Below are positions 11,892 to 24,700 of a stretch of DNA of 64,000 bases, piece by piece. The first letter of the stretch is position 1; every line of letters begins with the position of its first letter. The DNA is from Tipula vernalis (lineage: Eukaryota > Arthropoda > Insecta > Diptera > Tipulidae). The notes beneath the pieces are model-generated. The model made no database searches. It worked only from the letters and a program-made list of their open reading frames with translations, and was not told the DNA's origin. Location: assembly GCA_958295665.1 (NCBI GenBank), contig OY282558.1:32447045-32511044 (forward strand), given 5' to 3'. The translations under genes were made by a program, and so were the position numbers.

Positions 11892-12715
11892 TCATGATAT
11901 AATACAATTTTTGTTGTCTTTATCACCTTCCGCTTCCTGTTTACGTTTTCGAGCGTGCGCCAATGCATCATTCGGTACATAACTTACACGTACACCACCA
12001 TAATGTCGACGTTGAGGTAATTCATATGCTTCGTCTGAACTCGATGACGATGATGAACATGTACTGCATACACTGCTTGAATCGGTTTCTTCCTCATCTG
12101 GAATTATTTGATTTCGATGACTGGAATGGCTGGGTGATGAAATATCTTTTGACGTTGTTGGTGATGAAATAATTTTATCTTCTTGACGATCATGATTATG
12201 CCGATTGTGGCGTGACATAGCTTTTCGATGAGATCGTCGCCTACTTTTGCCGGCTCCTGGTTTTGCGCGTCCCGAATAACTTCTTGATCGTGGCAGCGAA
12301 TCTTTGAATTCACCTTCGAAACGTACACCTTTTGTTTTATTTCGACCAGGCGTATCATCGACCGCTACCTGTATATGATTTAATTCAGCCGGATCGATAA
12401 TACCCCGAATTGGATGATCCTCGGGTGTTGTCATAACGCTAGCATCTTGGAGTTGTACTTCACGTGGTTTTGCGGTCAATTCAGGCATTGAAGATGTCAT
12501 TGCAGGTTCGATTTTTGTTAAATTTGGCAAGAGTTCATTAGTAATCTTTGTACTTCTAATACTAGTATGGTCACTATTATTAACTGGCGTTTGCCAATTG
12601 TCTAGATTTAAGCCTAAATTTGTTAAATCTAAGGGGTCTCGACTACGGTCGCGTGACAATAGTCGATGTAGGTCTGGTGATTTTGGCACAATTGGTGGTT
12701 GGTCTGTAGGAGTGT
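11892..12715 (-). CDS. pk: prickle exon: C-terminal region with CAAX box
   Basis: Last coding exon: acceptor TTTATATAG, then ACACTCCTACAG, phase 1. It encodes [20 protein letters not shown], the [12 protein letters not shown] block, [20 protein letters not shown], a basic [13 protein letters not shown] stretch, a Ser run, [20 protein letters not shown] and the prenylation box CIIS before TGA at 11892-11894. The alternative acceptor at TTTTACAG (about 12742) would break the frame. Confidence 0.92.
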
Positions 12716-15700
12716 CTATATAAATCAATGAAAATAATAGGTCGACCTGTAAAATTTTATGATTTAAACAACTTACTTTTTTCAGTCAATAATTTTTCCA
12801 GATTTCGCTCTAGTAGTACGCGATCCAGACTTTTACTAGCTGGTGTAGGAGATGGAGTCGCATTTTCAGGCTTTGTTGATATCGATGGTCCAGGAACTGG
12901 TTGTGGGCGAGGAGGTAATTCTTCCGGCTCTCGCCTAAATGTTGGCGATGAATGATTCGAGTCGGGAAGCATTTGGGGCCCTCGTTGCAAAGCACGACGT
13001 CCCATTTTAGGACTTCTGACCGCTTGAGGACTGCGCATTTGACGAATTGGGGAAGACGGAATTTGTTGTGTTGGTGAACCGGGAGGCGTTGACGATTCAT
13101 TATCAGATGGTATACGATTGGGCGGACGTATTCGGTGTTGTTGTCTGGGCGTCCGCAAACCAGGCCCAGAACTATCAGATGGCGTTGGTGGTTCACCCTT
13201 GCTACAAGCAATTGAGCAATAAATGGCACCACGTCTAGGCAAAAATGGTCGACCCAATAACGAACATCGACATGTACTGCACGAAAAACAGTGATCAGTC
13301 GCATGCCAATGTTGTCCATCATGACTCATTTGACCCTGATCGACACCAATCGGTTCACCACAATAATCGCAGTATTCCGCAAACATAGCATCAAAACAAC
13401 CCAAACAATAAGGCTTACCATCGCGCATTATATACCTTTGACCACCCAACTGTTTATCACATTCAAAACAAGCAAAATGTTTCATGTGCCATGCCCTGCC
13501 TTCGGCTTCGGTGCATTCGTCGGCAAGTATAATCTGTAAATAAAATAAATAAATATTAAGTCAATAAATTTCCCAGCAACAACAACAACAACAACAACAA
13601 TTTTAAAATTTCCTTTTCATATCAGGAAAACAAGAAAAGGTTGTTTTGTTATTTCGAAGGGTGAATTTCGACATGCGGATTAAAAACAGGTACGATGATA
13701 GAAAGTGATTTCGATAATAGAGAAATCATCATCGATCCCCTTTTCTTTTTCTGTACAAATAAAAAATAAAAACACGGAAAATGGGGCAAAATACACTGTG
13801 TTTAGTTAGATGATTTGAAACGGATATAATTATAAAAAGTCATCGACTTACCTCATCACAAGCAGAGCATCGCGGTTTGAGCGTTTCTGCATGATGGCGG
13901 CCACAATACAACCGTCCCTCTCGATTAAAGTAGATTAGGTCGACTAATAGCTCTTTGCATACGAAACATTTAAAACAACCCGGATGCCATGCAGCTTGTG
14001 GTCCAAATCGTGAACCATACACAGCAATGTCACCCATCGACAGTGGCTCTTCACACTGAAATTAAAATAAAAAAAATAAAAATTATTTCCACAAATCCAT
14101 AACTCGACTCCAGGTTAAATTATATTTTCCTTCCTTCTTCTACATTTTACCAACACAATTTAGAATTGATTAAAATTAAAAGTATTTTGCCGTGTTTTAT
14201 GAAAACTAGACGAGAAAAGTCGGGGGAAAGCGGATTTTTTTTTCATTATCATTTATTAATTAGAGTACAAGAAACCAACAATGTTTTATTTAATTACAAG
14301 TAATTAAGGAAGTTTAATTAAAACAAATTAATATTTGAAGAGGTTGTTTCGGCGGGAAAATTTCGATGTCTGACAAAAAGTTTTACCAGCCACATATTTT
14401 TATAGGATTCTGCGTCTGTGTCATTTATATCATGTTTTGCACGTTACATAAATAATAAATTGTGGCGACAAGCATGAAATAGAAAAATAAAGTTAGATAA
14501 ATTAGATACATCGTAGTGTTGACAATTTTCCCGGATTTTCCTCTTGTCGAGTCGCTTTTCTTTTCTTTTATTTCATATTCAAATAATTTAACACAATCAA
14601 AGATATGTGCCCACCTCCGGGAGAATTATATAAGATGGAAACATTTTCTATTATAAAAAAGCTCAAAGCTTGTGCACAAAAATTATCCAGGTAGGAGACA
14701 GTGGGGTTAGGGTGGAAAATTTGGAAAATGGCACGTGATTGTCTCAAGAATAATGATTAAATAATATTTGTTTATTTAAAAAGTTAATTTTGGTTATAGA
14801 TTGGGTGTTGTTTAGATATCAAAAAGAATACAAGCAAACGTATTTTCATTTTGGGATCGATCCAAAACACCTTGAGCCAAAAACGGTGCAAGCAAGTAGT
14901 TTTTCGTAGACCTCCCCCACGTCAACAATTTATTGATCCATTCCGATTATTCCAAACGCTTGGATTACATAACAACATTTCCACAAATTTCCTTTTATTT
15001 ATATAAAAATTTTCAAAAAGAAAATTATAATCCCTCAAAGATTAAATTCTTTAATTTTAAATCAAATCAATATCTAATCCATTATCGCAGGCAACAACAA
15101 CAACAAAAAAAAATCTCGTTTTTATCATAAATTTCCGAGAAAACAGAAAACAAAAAAAAAATGTAGCTCCCTTATTTTAAAAACTTCAACAAAAGCCCCG
15201 ATCTCAATTACTCCAACCCCTCTCTCTCTTACGCGTATACACACATAAACAAATAAACGGAAAATTTGGTTACAATTTAAATGTCGCGATTTAACATAAA
15301 TTTCTTCTTCTTATTTCGCGTTTGGTTGTTTTATTTGGTTTTGATTCATCCGCGAGATTTTTGTATGTATTATAGGCAGCATAGATTCCATCGCCCCATT
15401 TTCTATTTTCCTATTTAAAAAAAAAAAAATGTATTTCGTTGTTTTGAACCACAGGAAAATCAAAGGAAATAAAAACAAACCGCGCGCACCACTACAGTAA
15501 ACATTATCATTTACAATCATCATTGTCACCCCGCTATCTTGTGTATTCGCGCCTCATTTAGCAAAAATGTATATTCGCTATCAGGATTTTCGTATTAAAA
15601 AAACGTAAACGAATTTCTGGGATTCGATTCTTCTTCAATATACCATATACTTATAGTAGATATAAAAGAAGATGTTGTGCACCGGGCGTGGAAAGTCGCA

Positions 15701-18700
15701 GCTCTTGTTGATGCAAATAAGGAAGACATAACAATAGAAAATGTCACAAAGGAAATAATAAAATTTATGACCGAGATTATTCGAAAAGTTAAAAAAAAAA
15801 AATTTCCTGAGTTGTCTCGTTTCGTTCGGTACCCGGGTCCCACCCTAAATTTTATTTTAAACTCTTGAACTTTTCATGTCGTTAATGCAATAAATAAATA
15901 TTTGTGTGTTAAGATAAAGCTTATGGGTTATATCGTTTATTTACCTTTCGTTAAATTTATGGCAGGCAGATGATATTTTGGTATTTGTAGCGGGTAGCAT
16001 ATGGTAGCTCCAAAAACCAAAATTGGCTATTATTAATTATCACGAAATTCTTGACGAGAGACAAAATACTTGGTGAAACCACTTTTTTTGTACTCGAACA
16101 TCCTCTTCGACGGTATAAATAAAAATCCAATAAAAATAAAAGCTTTTGAAATAACTTTGAACCATAAAGTACAATAAAATAAAAAAAAAAAGGATTTCAA
16201 CATTCTTAACTTTGAATTGTGTACCATGTAATGGGTTTTATTGTTATGCGAACAATCATATTTTGTCTGCCTCTATATATGTAAGAGTATCTACCAATAT
16301 ATGTAGATGATGATGATGATGATGATGATGAATTACTTTAGCTTGTATCCGAAGAATAATTTCACTTAAGTGGAAATCGATACCAACCATATAAAATATT
16401 AGAGGTAATTTAATTTCAAAAGCACAACAAAAACAACAACAAAAATCTTATTTAATTTGCATAACATTATATCCAGAGCAATGAAAATACAACTTATTTA
16501 CATTTTTTATGCTCCCACTTGCTCGCTTCCTTATCAAAAATCATCTTAAATTTCGTATATTTTTCTGTTGATTATTGATTGCAATCATTTTTTTTATTTG
16601 TAAATGTGTGTGTGTGTGTGTTAAAGTTGGATTATAATCTAAAATAACATGAACAAATACAATTCCCATTCGAATCGAGAAATTTATACAAAAAAAGCTC
16701 CCCTTTTCGAGTTGGTTCTTGTGTACCCATACACACACACACACACTTGTATATATATATATATATAGGGACAGACGACTCAAGAAAAAATAAAGATATA
16801 AAATAATCAAACTCTGTTGGGACCAAAATAAAAATTTCCTTTTCATCAGAAGCACACAACAACAGAACTTTTATATAAAATTTGTAATTTAGAATTTTTT
16901 TTTTTTTTGTTCGTTTCGTCGAACGATAATAAAATTGAATTTTAATAAGCTCAAATTGAATTAATTTAAAACAAAAATCAACAATTATAAATAATAAATA
17001 AAAATGCTGTATGTACTTACCCCCTCACAAGCTCGATTCGATGAAAGTTGTTTCACAGTGCCTCGGCCGAGCGCTTCACGTTTTCGTTGTGCCGAGAAGA
17101 GACGCAGTTCTTTTCGCTCCTCATCGGTTAGGGAATGACAATACCGAACCTGAAATAATTACAAAAAAAAAAAAGCTTTTTAAAACTTTTTGAGCTTTTT
17201 ATCTTTTTAAATTTTCAATATTAAAATATTTCGTTATACAACTTTTTGGATCACTTTTTAGCTAAACGAAACTAAATGATATAAGCTCGGGACCGATCGA
17301 TTTTAACCAAGTAAAAGAGAAGATAAATAAAGTGTTTAAAACCCTTCACAGTAGCTTCCAAAATTCTGGATAAAGAAAAAATCAAGATAATTTTGTGATC
17401 ACTACTGATATCTCGAAGGGCGCGAACTACCGAAAATTATTTAGTAAAGTTGAAAAGGAAAACAATGGAGTTGATGTCGAGTTTCCCGTAACAACCCTAG
17501 AAGCAATAATTTGTGGGCCGTTATGTTCAATGATAATAAAATCTTCAATTTAACTAGTGTCCACAATACTAACGACGATTATGACCTACTTAGTACACAG
17601 CAAAATCAATACAAGAGTTGATGGATAAGCATGACGATGCAATGGTGCATAAAAGAAACGTCAACTGTTGTACCAAATATGTTTATAGACGCGATTGATT
17701 TTGCATAGAGACATTGAGTGATAATTAATAGATAATTTTACCTCTTTGCTTATATACAATTTCGAGTCTTTGCTAAAATTTCATTCATTGCGCCAAACAG
17801 CATAAGTAAAAAACCAGAGTTTAAAATGGGATTTCATTTTGCTCTTCGCTCTTCATTTTTGTTCAAGAGCGATAATAAAAACTATTAAAAAGCTCTTTAT
17901 AAAGAGCGATATTGTAAAAAAAAAAATATCGCTCTGAAGAACTGGAGCATTATTTTTACTATAATGCTCTTGCTTTTCCACTATTGCGTTTGTGTTATCA
18001 TCTTTTCGCTCTTTGTTATTGCGCTATATTGAGAAAATAAATACGCTCTGCTCTGATGAATAAAAACATCATTATTATATTGCTCTTGCTCTTGTTATTA
18101 CGGCAATCGGTTACATTCAAAACCTTCTAAATTTCTTTAGAAAGCCAGATTGTTTTATTGGCGAACAGATACACGGGCATTGGAAATGGGATTCTACAAT
18201 GATTTTTGGGTAATGTTCTGGAATATGGCCAACTAGGATGGAAGTTGGCTATTCCTTAACTGATTTTAGTGAAATTTGACATGCGCGATATAAATGGGAT
18301 TCTAAATTGATTTTTATGTGGAGTTCTAGGATATGACCAATTAGGGTGGAACTTGGCTATTTCTTAACCGATTTTAGTGAAATTTGACATGTGCGTTGAA
18401 AATAAGATTCTAAAATGATTTATGGATAAAATTCTGGAATATGGCCAACTAGGATGGAACTTGGCCATTCATTAACCGATTTGTGTGAAATTTGACATGT
18501 GTATTCGAAATGGGATTCTAAAATGATTTTTATGTGAAGTTCTGGAATATTACCAATTGAGATGGAACTTGGCCATTCATTAACCGATTTGTGTGAAATT
18601 AGAAACGCGCGATGGAAAGGGGATTCTACAATGACGTTTAGGTGAAGTTCTGGAATATGGGCAACTAGGATGGAACTTAGCTATTCTTTAACCGATTTGA

Positions 18701-21700
18701 GTGAAATTTGCCATGTACTTTAGAAATGGGATTCTCAAATGCTTTTTAGATGAAGTTCTAGAATATGACCAATTGGGATGGAACTTAGCTTTTTCTTAAT
18801 AGATTTTAAAGAAATTTCACATGTGCGTTGGAAATGGGATTCTAAAATGATTTATGGATAAAGTTCTGGAATATGGCCAGCTATGATGCAATTTGGCTAT
18901 TTCTTAACCGATTGTGATGCAATTCGACATGTGCGTTGGAAATGGGATGAATGAAGTTCTGGATTTTAGAGAAATTTGACATGCGCGATGGGAACGGGAT
19001 TCTACAATGATTTTTTGAGTGAAGTTCTGAAATAAGGCCAACTAGGATGAAACTTGGCTATGCCTTAACCGATTTTAGTGAAATTTGACATGTGCGATCC
19101 AAATGGGATTCTAAAATGATTTTTAGATGAGTTTCTGAAATATGAAAAATTTAGATGGTACTTAGCTGTTCCTAAACCGATTGTGATGCAATTCAATATA
19201 TGCATTGGAAGTGGGATTCTAAAATAGTTTTTAGATAAAGTTATGGAATGTGGCCAACAGCAGATAAACCTCGATAGCTGCATGGATTACGGGAAGTGCC
19301 AAAGACAATAGCTTTTTAGGTTACTCATATTGATATATAGTATTTAAATATATCAATATGAGTAACCTAAAATAATAATAATTATTCTACATATGCTGTA
19401 ACCTGTTTAAATTACTCATATTGATAGATTTATTATACATCTGAAGGAAATTTGGTCGCAATCAAAGGAAAATAAGAAAACATAGGTGACAGCACGCTAA
19501 TGCTAGTGTAGGATCCCGGAATTAGGAAAATCCATCCTAATTGGCCATATAGGCCATATTACAGAACTTCATCTAAAAATCATTTAAGAATCCCGTTTCA
19601 TCACGCATGTCAAATTTAACTAAAATTGGTTAAGGAATATCTAAGTTCCATCCCTATTGGCCATATTCCAGAACTTCATCTAATAATTAATGTAGAATCC
19701 CATTTCCAACGCGCATTTAAAATTTCATTAAAACCGGTTAAGTAATAGCCAAGTTCCATCCTAATTGGCCATATTCCAGAAATTTATCTAAATATCGTTT
19801 ATCGAACTTTCTTTTTTAATGATATCCAAAGAGCAATTCGTGTGTTACAAACAATTTTGCTCCCTAATGTATTTTCTTCAATGGCTCGTAGGATGGGTTG
19901 GGAGCAGTGCTGTCGCTCTCAAAACTTTAAACGGAGTACGTTTGAAATTTTCAGCGGAATATTTCAAGTCAGAAGGGAGTAAAGTACATACGAAATACAA
20001 TAGTTAGACCGTAGACATAAATAATTGTTGGTGTTTTATGTTAAAAAAAAATCACGATCCAGCAAATTACACTAACATTGTTTTTAGTTTTGAAGGTGAT
20101 TTATTTATTGATTTATAACTATTTATCTAGTTTACTTTTAAAGCGTTTATAGGAAAGGATATACCGATCAACGAAACCGTAAGTTGTTAATGGAAAATTT
20201 ATCTTAAAGCAACTTTAGCTTCAAACCCTTTTCATTTTCAAAAAAAAAAACATGTGCATCATTTTCACAAAGCTAATTTTTGGGAATTGGAAGAAATTTT
20301 CTTGCAATTTAAAGAAATGTGGTAGCCAAACGATACCACAGCAGGTACCTAGACTGGAAAACTGGACGAAATCTAAAAAACATCCCCTTAAAAAACAGTA
20401 TAGTTGTTCGAACTCTCATGTTTTTAATCAAAATAAATTTTTTTTTTCTCGAAGTTTCCACTTTACTTTCTACTTACATTTTATTTTCAAAGAAACGTGC
20501 GTATGCTTTATAGTTAATTTTAACGCAACTCTGAGCCTGTACTGCTATTAGAAGCTTCGCTTCAACTGAGCACATTTTGTTTTAACTTCAATCCGCAAGG
20601 AATTGGTTCTTAAGTAAGTGTGACGAGACAGGACTCTCAATTATTTTGATCCTAAAACCGTAAATTCAATCGCCAAATTTAATTGACTAACTTTATTTAA
20701 TTATCGCTATATATTTTATAATGGTTAACATTGACCACTAGAAAAAAATAAAAAAATAATACACAACTATTGAAATCTGAGGCAGCCTCGATATAGTTGA
20801 ACAAAGAAGGTTTAGGATTTTTAGAAGAATTTTTTGAGGGAAGTTCGAAGTCAAACTTTTTAAATATAGAACTTTTACTAAAGATGCCGATAATTTTAAA
20901 ATTGAAAGTGAAATACGGAAAGAATGACGTGTTAGCGGTTCTTTAGAATACGTTAAGTTGCTTATGTATTCACAGAAAATCGTATTTTGAGCAAAAAAAT
21001 TTAAGAATTTATAAAAATATTTAAATATTTCTTCTATCACATTCAGAAGTGGACAAAGTCTCAGCCTGATTATGTTGCGAATTTGCCGTCTTATTTAAAA
21101 AAAAAAGAAATCGAAACGGACAAGATTTTAAAGAAATAGTTTATAATTCACTAAGTCAGTGTGTCTGCGTGATAGTTTTGTGTGAACTAAAACGTTGTGT
21201 CAGTAATCGGATAAACATAAATACATATGGTATTATGTTGTGGTATGTGGAATTGGAGAATTAGAGTTTTAGAGTTCGATTGAAGTTGGGTGTACGTTTT
21301 CTGGGCAGTGTTTCTAGTCAGAAGGGAATACATACGAAATACAATAGTTAGACCTTAGAGACAGGCATATTAATTTTTGGTATTTTCTGTTAAAAAAAAT
21401 CACGATCCAGCAAATTACACTATAATTGTTTTTAATTTTGGAGCCAAATTTGAATATTAAAAGAAAAACATTTTATTTATTGGTTTAGAGCTCTGTATTT
21501 ATTTTACTATTAAAGCATTTTTTTAACATGGCCACAACTCTCCAAGAAATCACAGATATTTTTAGATTGTTGTTTTGAGTTTTCTAAAGTTTTCTCGTAG
21601 AAAAGATTACCGATAAGCAAAATTGTTCATTTTTGGCTATTTTTACCTAAATTTTACGTGGCAAATGGAAATTTTATCTTAAAGCAACTTTAGCTTCGAA

Positions 21701-24700
21701 CCCTTTTCATTTTCAAAAGCATAATTTTGACAAATCTGCGAATTCACTTATCTCAGAAATGTCATTGTCAGATACCTTACTAGGTACCTAGGGGTGACCA
21801 GGTCAAAAATGACTAAACGTGAACGAAGCCATAAAAAACAAGACAGTTATTAAGTCTCGAAATATTTTGTGTATTTAATTTAAAAAAATTGCTAATAAAA
21901 TTGGTTTGGTGGCGGCGACTGGTCACAAAATATGCACTTGATGAAATCTCTTCTAAAAAGGTTTTAAACTTGCTAATTTGATTCGTAATTATGTGGTGCT
22001 ATAACTAATTCATTGATCATTAAATTTATTGGATAAGTCAAGTAATAAATTTCAATGGAGTTTCTATTGTTAATATTGCAAGACACTATAATGCCTCCTT
22101 AAAGTTACTAGAAAAAATTTTATACCTGAGTTATAAAGCCGATTCTATCTGCAGTTCCTAATATAAAAGATAATTATTCACACTCTGAAAATTTCTTGGG
22201 TCACTTCATTTGGGGTTGGATTTGATAAATAAAGTAAGAGCCAAATTCAAGAAATATGGCGGAACACCGCTAATAATATTTTGGTTGATGCCATTTATTA
22301 GAAACATTGTTTCACCAATTTTTCTTTGTTTCTATTGTACATACGAGTAGACATATACTTAGCTAATTCAGACTATCTTATAAGTCTCCAGTATTAAACG
22401 GATGGAATAAGACCATTTGTTGATGGATTTTAGTGATATTTATTATGTACAATACGTTGTAAATTCTATAAATAGTTCATATTACACAACCTATTATTTC
22501 ATAACTTGAAAAAAATTTCTGCCATAAGGCAGGGCTGGAATCAGGGTTTTTAAAATTAAACAAGACCCAACGGCAAGAAATATTTTGGTACACAATTCGT
22601 GCTAATGGTATTATGATCGATACCATAAATGAAAAACTAGATTTTCCAAATTTCCACTCAGCCAACCCAGACAATTTTCCTAGCCTCCAGGACCGAATGG
22701 AACACTTATATTTGGGCCAGTCATTTGGGTTAGAGTTCAAATTAAAATTTGTTGAAGTTATTATTTTTCTGGTTCCTCCTACATTTTGCAGGAGGTATGG
22801 TCACCCTATGCCTACCTCTAACCAATCTAGCCTAGGCGAGAAGGATAATGTCAAAATAAAACTGAAAGACAATTTCTGCTGACGGCATTTAACCTTGCTA
22901 GACAAGAAAGATGCAAGGGAGACTGGATTTTATTAAAATGTAAGCAAAGCATTTGAGAATATTGATGTCAAGGCGTATTGGACGAATGAAATTTCCCTTA
23001 TCAGACTGCATAAATCCAGATTTGCATCCAACTTTCTAGTCTGAAAAGGATAAATGACCGCAGAAATTATCTTGCAGTATTGTTTTTATATCTCTATAAA
23101 ATAGGGTCCTAGTCTATGCTTGTGGAAGGATTTGAGAGTATTGTAAATCCAGAGTTCTACACATCATTTTTGTGCGGTAAGGATAAATGGCCGCATAATT
23201 TGTCTAGCAGCATAATTTTAATTTTTGTATTCAGGAGGTCCTAATTTAAATATTTAGCCAAAGCAGATAAAAGTTTTTTTGTTAAAATCAGGTAATCTCT
23301 GTTATGTTTGAGCTTATCTGGTGCCCCAAACAGAGTGACTGTATGTTTTTAAAAGTTGTGAGAAACTCTAAATTATCTTTTAACAATTTTTACCAACAAA
23401 TCTTAAGTTTCTGAAAAAAAGCATTGAGAAGTTAGTTGGCAAATTTGACATGTTTGAATTAATATTGTCTGCCAAAGTGACTAGCACATTACTGCAAGAA
23501 ACCCGTTTTATTGCTTTTTGCCTTTAGCACTTATTAAAACAGGGGAGTACAGAATGAGATAGTGGAGTACAGGAGTAACCACTAGGCGAAAGTAGTACAG
23601 ATACTCCGATCGTACTCACTTCGACAGCACTGGTTGGGAGTAATATTTTTAGCTTTTATGCTCTCTCTCTTAAGAATAAAATTAAAAATAAAAATTTATA
23701 TCACTTTGAAAGAGCGAAATAATTTTTTTTTGTCTTTATCATTAGAGGGTAAGAGTGTAAAAGCAAACTGAAAAAAGATTTTATTGGGTGCAAAAGCGAA
23801 AATTGTTATAAAGAGCGATAAATTTAAACTCTGGTAAAAACATTTTATTTTAATCGCTAAGTGTGACATCTAATGCTGAAAAGTATAACTTATATTTTTT
23901 TGTATTCTCATTATCCATGTTTATGAACGTAATGTCCATTTAATGAAATAAAATTCAGGAAATAGAAGACTTTCTATTTTCAATCGGAAGAAATTGTTTA
24001 GCTCAAAACGAGCCTATACGGTAACGGATTAATTTTTAAGAAAGGCCTTAATATTGAAATTCAGCCAAGAATGTTAAGTTAGGCACAAGAATGTCTGAAA
24101 ATGTAAAATTTTGAACTATTTTTTGTGTTTGGGTGTTTTTGGTTTATTTTTTTAATATATTTAGTATTTGTTGAAATTCTAAACTACTTCGGTCCAAAAA
24201 GGATCAAAAGTATTGAAGTTCTGTCAAAAATGACCAACAATTTGGTTGGTCCAAAATCACTTTTCTCGACATTTTGAAAGTCCCGGAGTCCGAAGGTGGA
24301 GAATTGAAAAGCTTTTGAAACCTGTACATGTAGAGCGGTACCCGACGAATACTCCTATAAGAATTAATCCAAAACCAACATACTGGAGTTAAGCTGCAGT
24401 CGGGTTAGGATTTAGTAAGCAGTTCCGCTTGTTATTTATTTGTTCGTTGAATTGACGGCTGAACTAGAGTGAGCTTGGGAACTTGGTTTAGTTTAAGTAC
24501 GCATCTAGTTGATTTCGGAGTGAAGTTGGGCGTGAGTTGCAGATTGAGCTGAGGTTAAATTAAAGTTGAACTAGGGCTGAGTTCGGGTTGAGTTGAAATT
24601 GAGTTGGGATTTATTTATTAATTCTATTAAACCATACAAAATTACAAAACTAAAAATACAAATGATTGAATTTTATGGCAAGAAGATAGGTTTGTCAAGG

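Larger units (their letters stand above)
17815..23833. mobile_element. hAT-like DNA transposon, about 6 kb, with internal repeats
   Basis: The element begins CAGAGTTTAAA at 17815 and ends with the inverted copy TTTAAACTCTG at 23833. It is flanked by GTAAAAAAC (17806-17814) and GTAAAAAC (23834-23841), an 8-bp target duplication differing by one A. CAGAG-type ends with an 8-bp duplication are typical of the hAT superfamily. Both subterminal zones (about 17830-18110 and 23640-23830) are studded with GAGCGA/AAGAGC motifs in both orientations, as expected of hAT transposase-binding sites. No transposase could be recognised inside, so it is non-autonomous or badly decayed. It carries a 108-bp repeat foldback (18140-19800) and an internal direct repeat. 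It sits in a prickle intron. Confidence 0.6.

Noticed and set aside
12810..13322. 170-codon frame overlapping the minus-strand LIM exon
   Set aside because: It is a shifted frame of the same exon. The LIM frame has all zinc ligands, so this one is chance.
16541..16862. 104- and 76-codon minus-strand frames
   Set aside because: Both are translations of GT/AC and AT microsatellites in a prickle intron in different frames.
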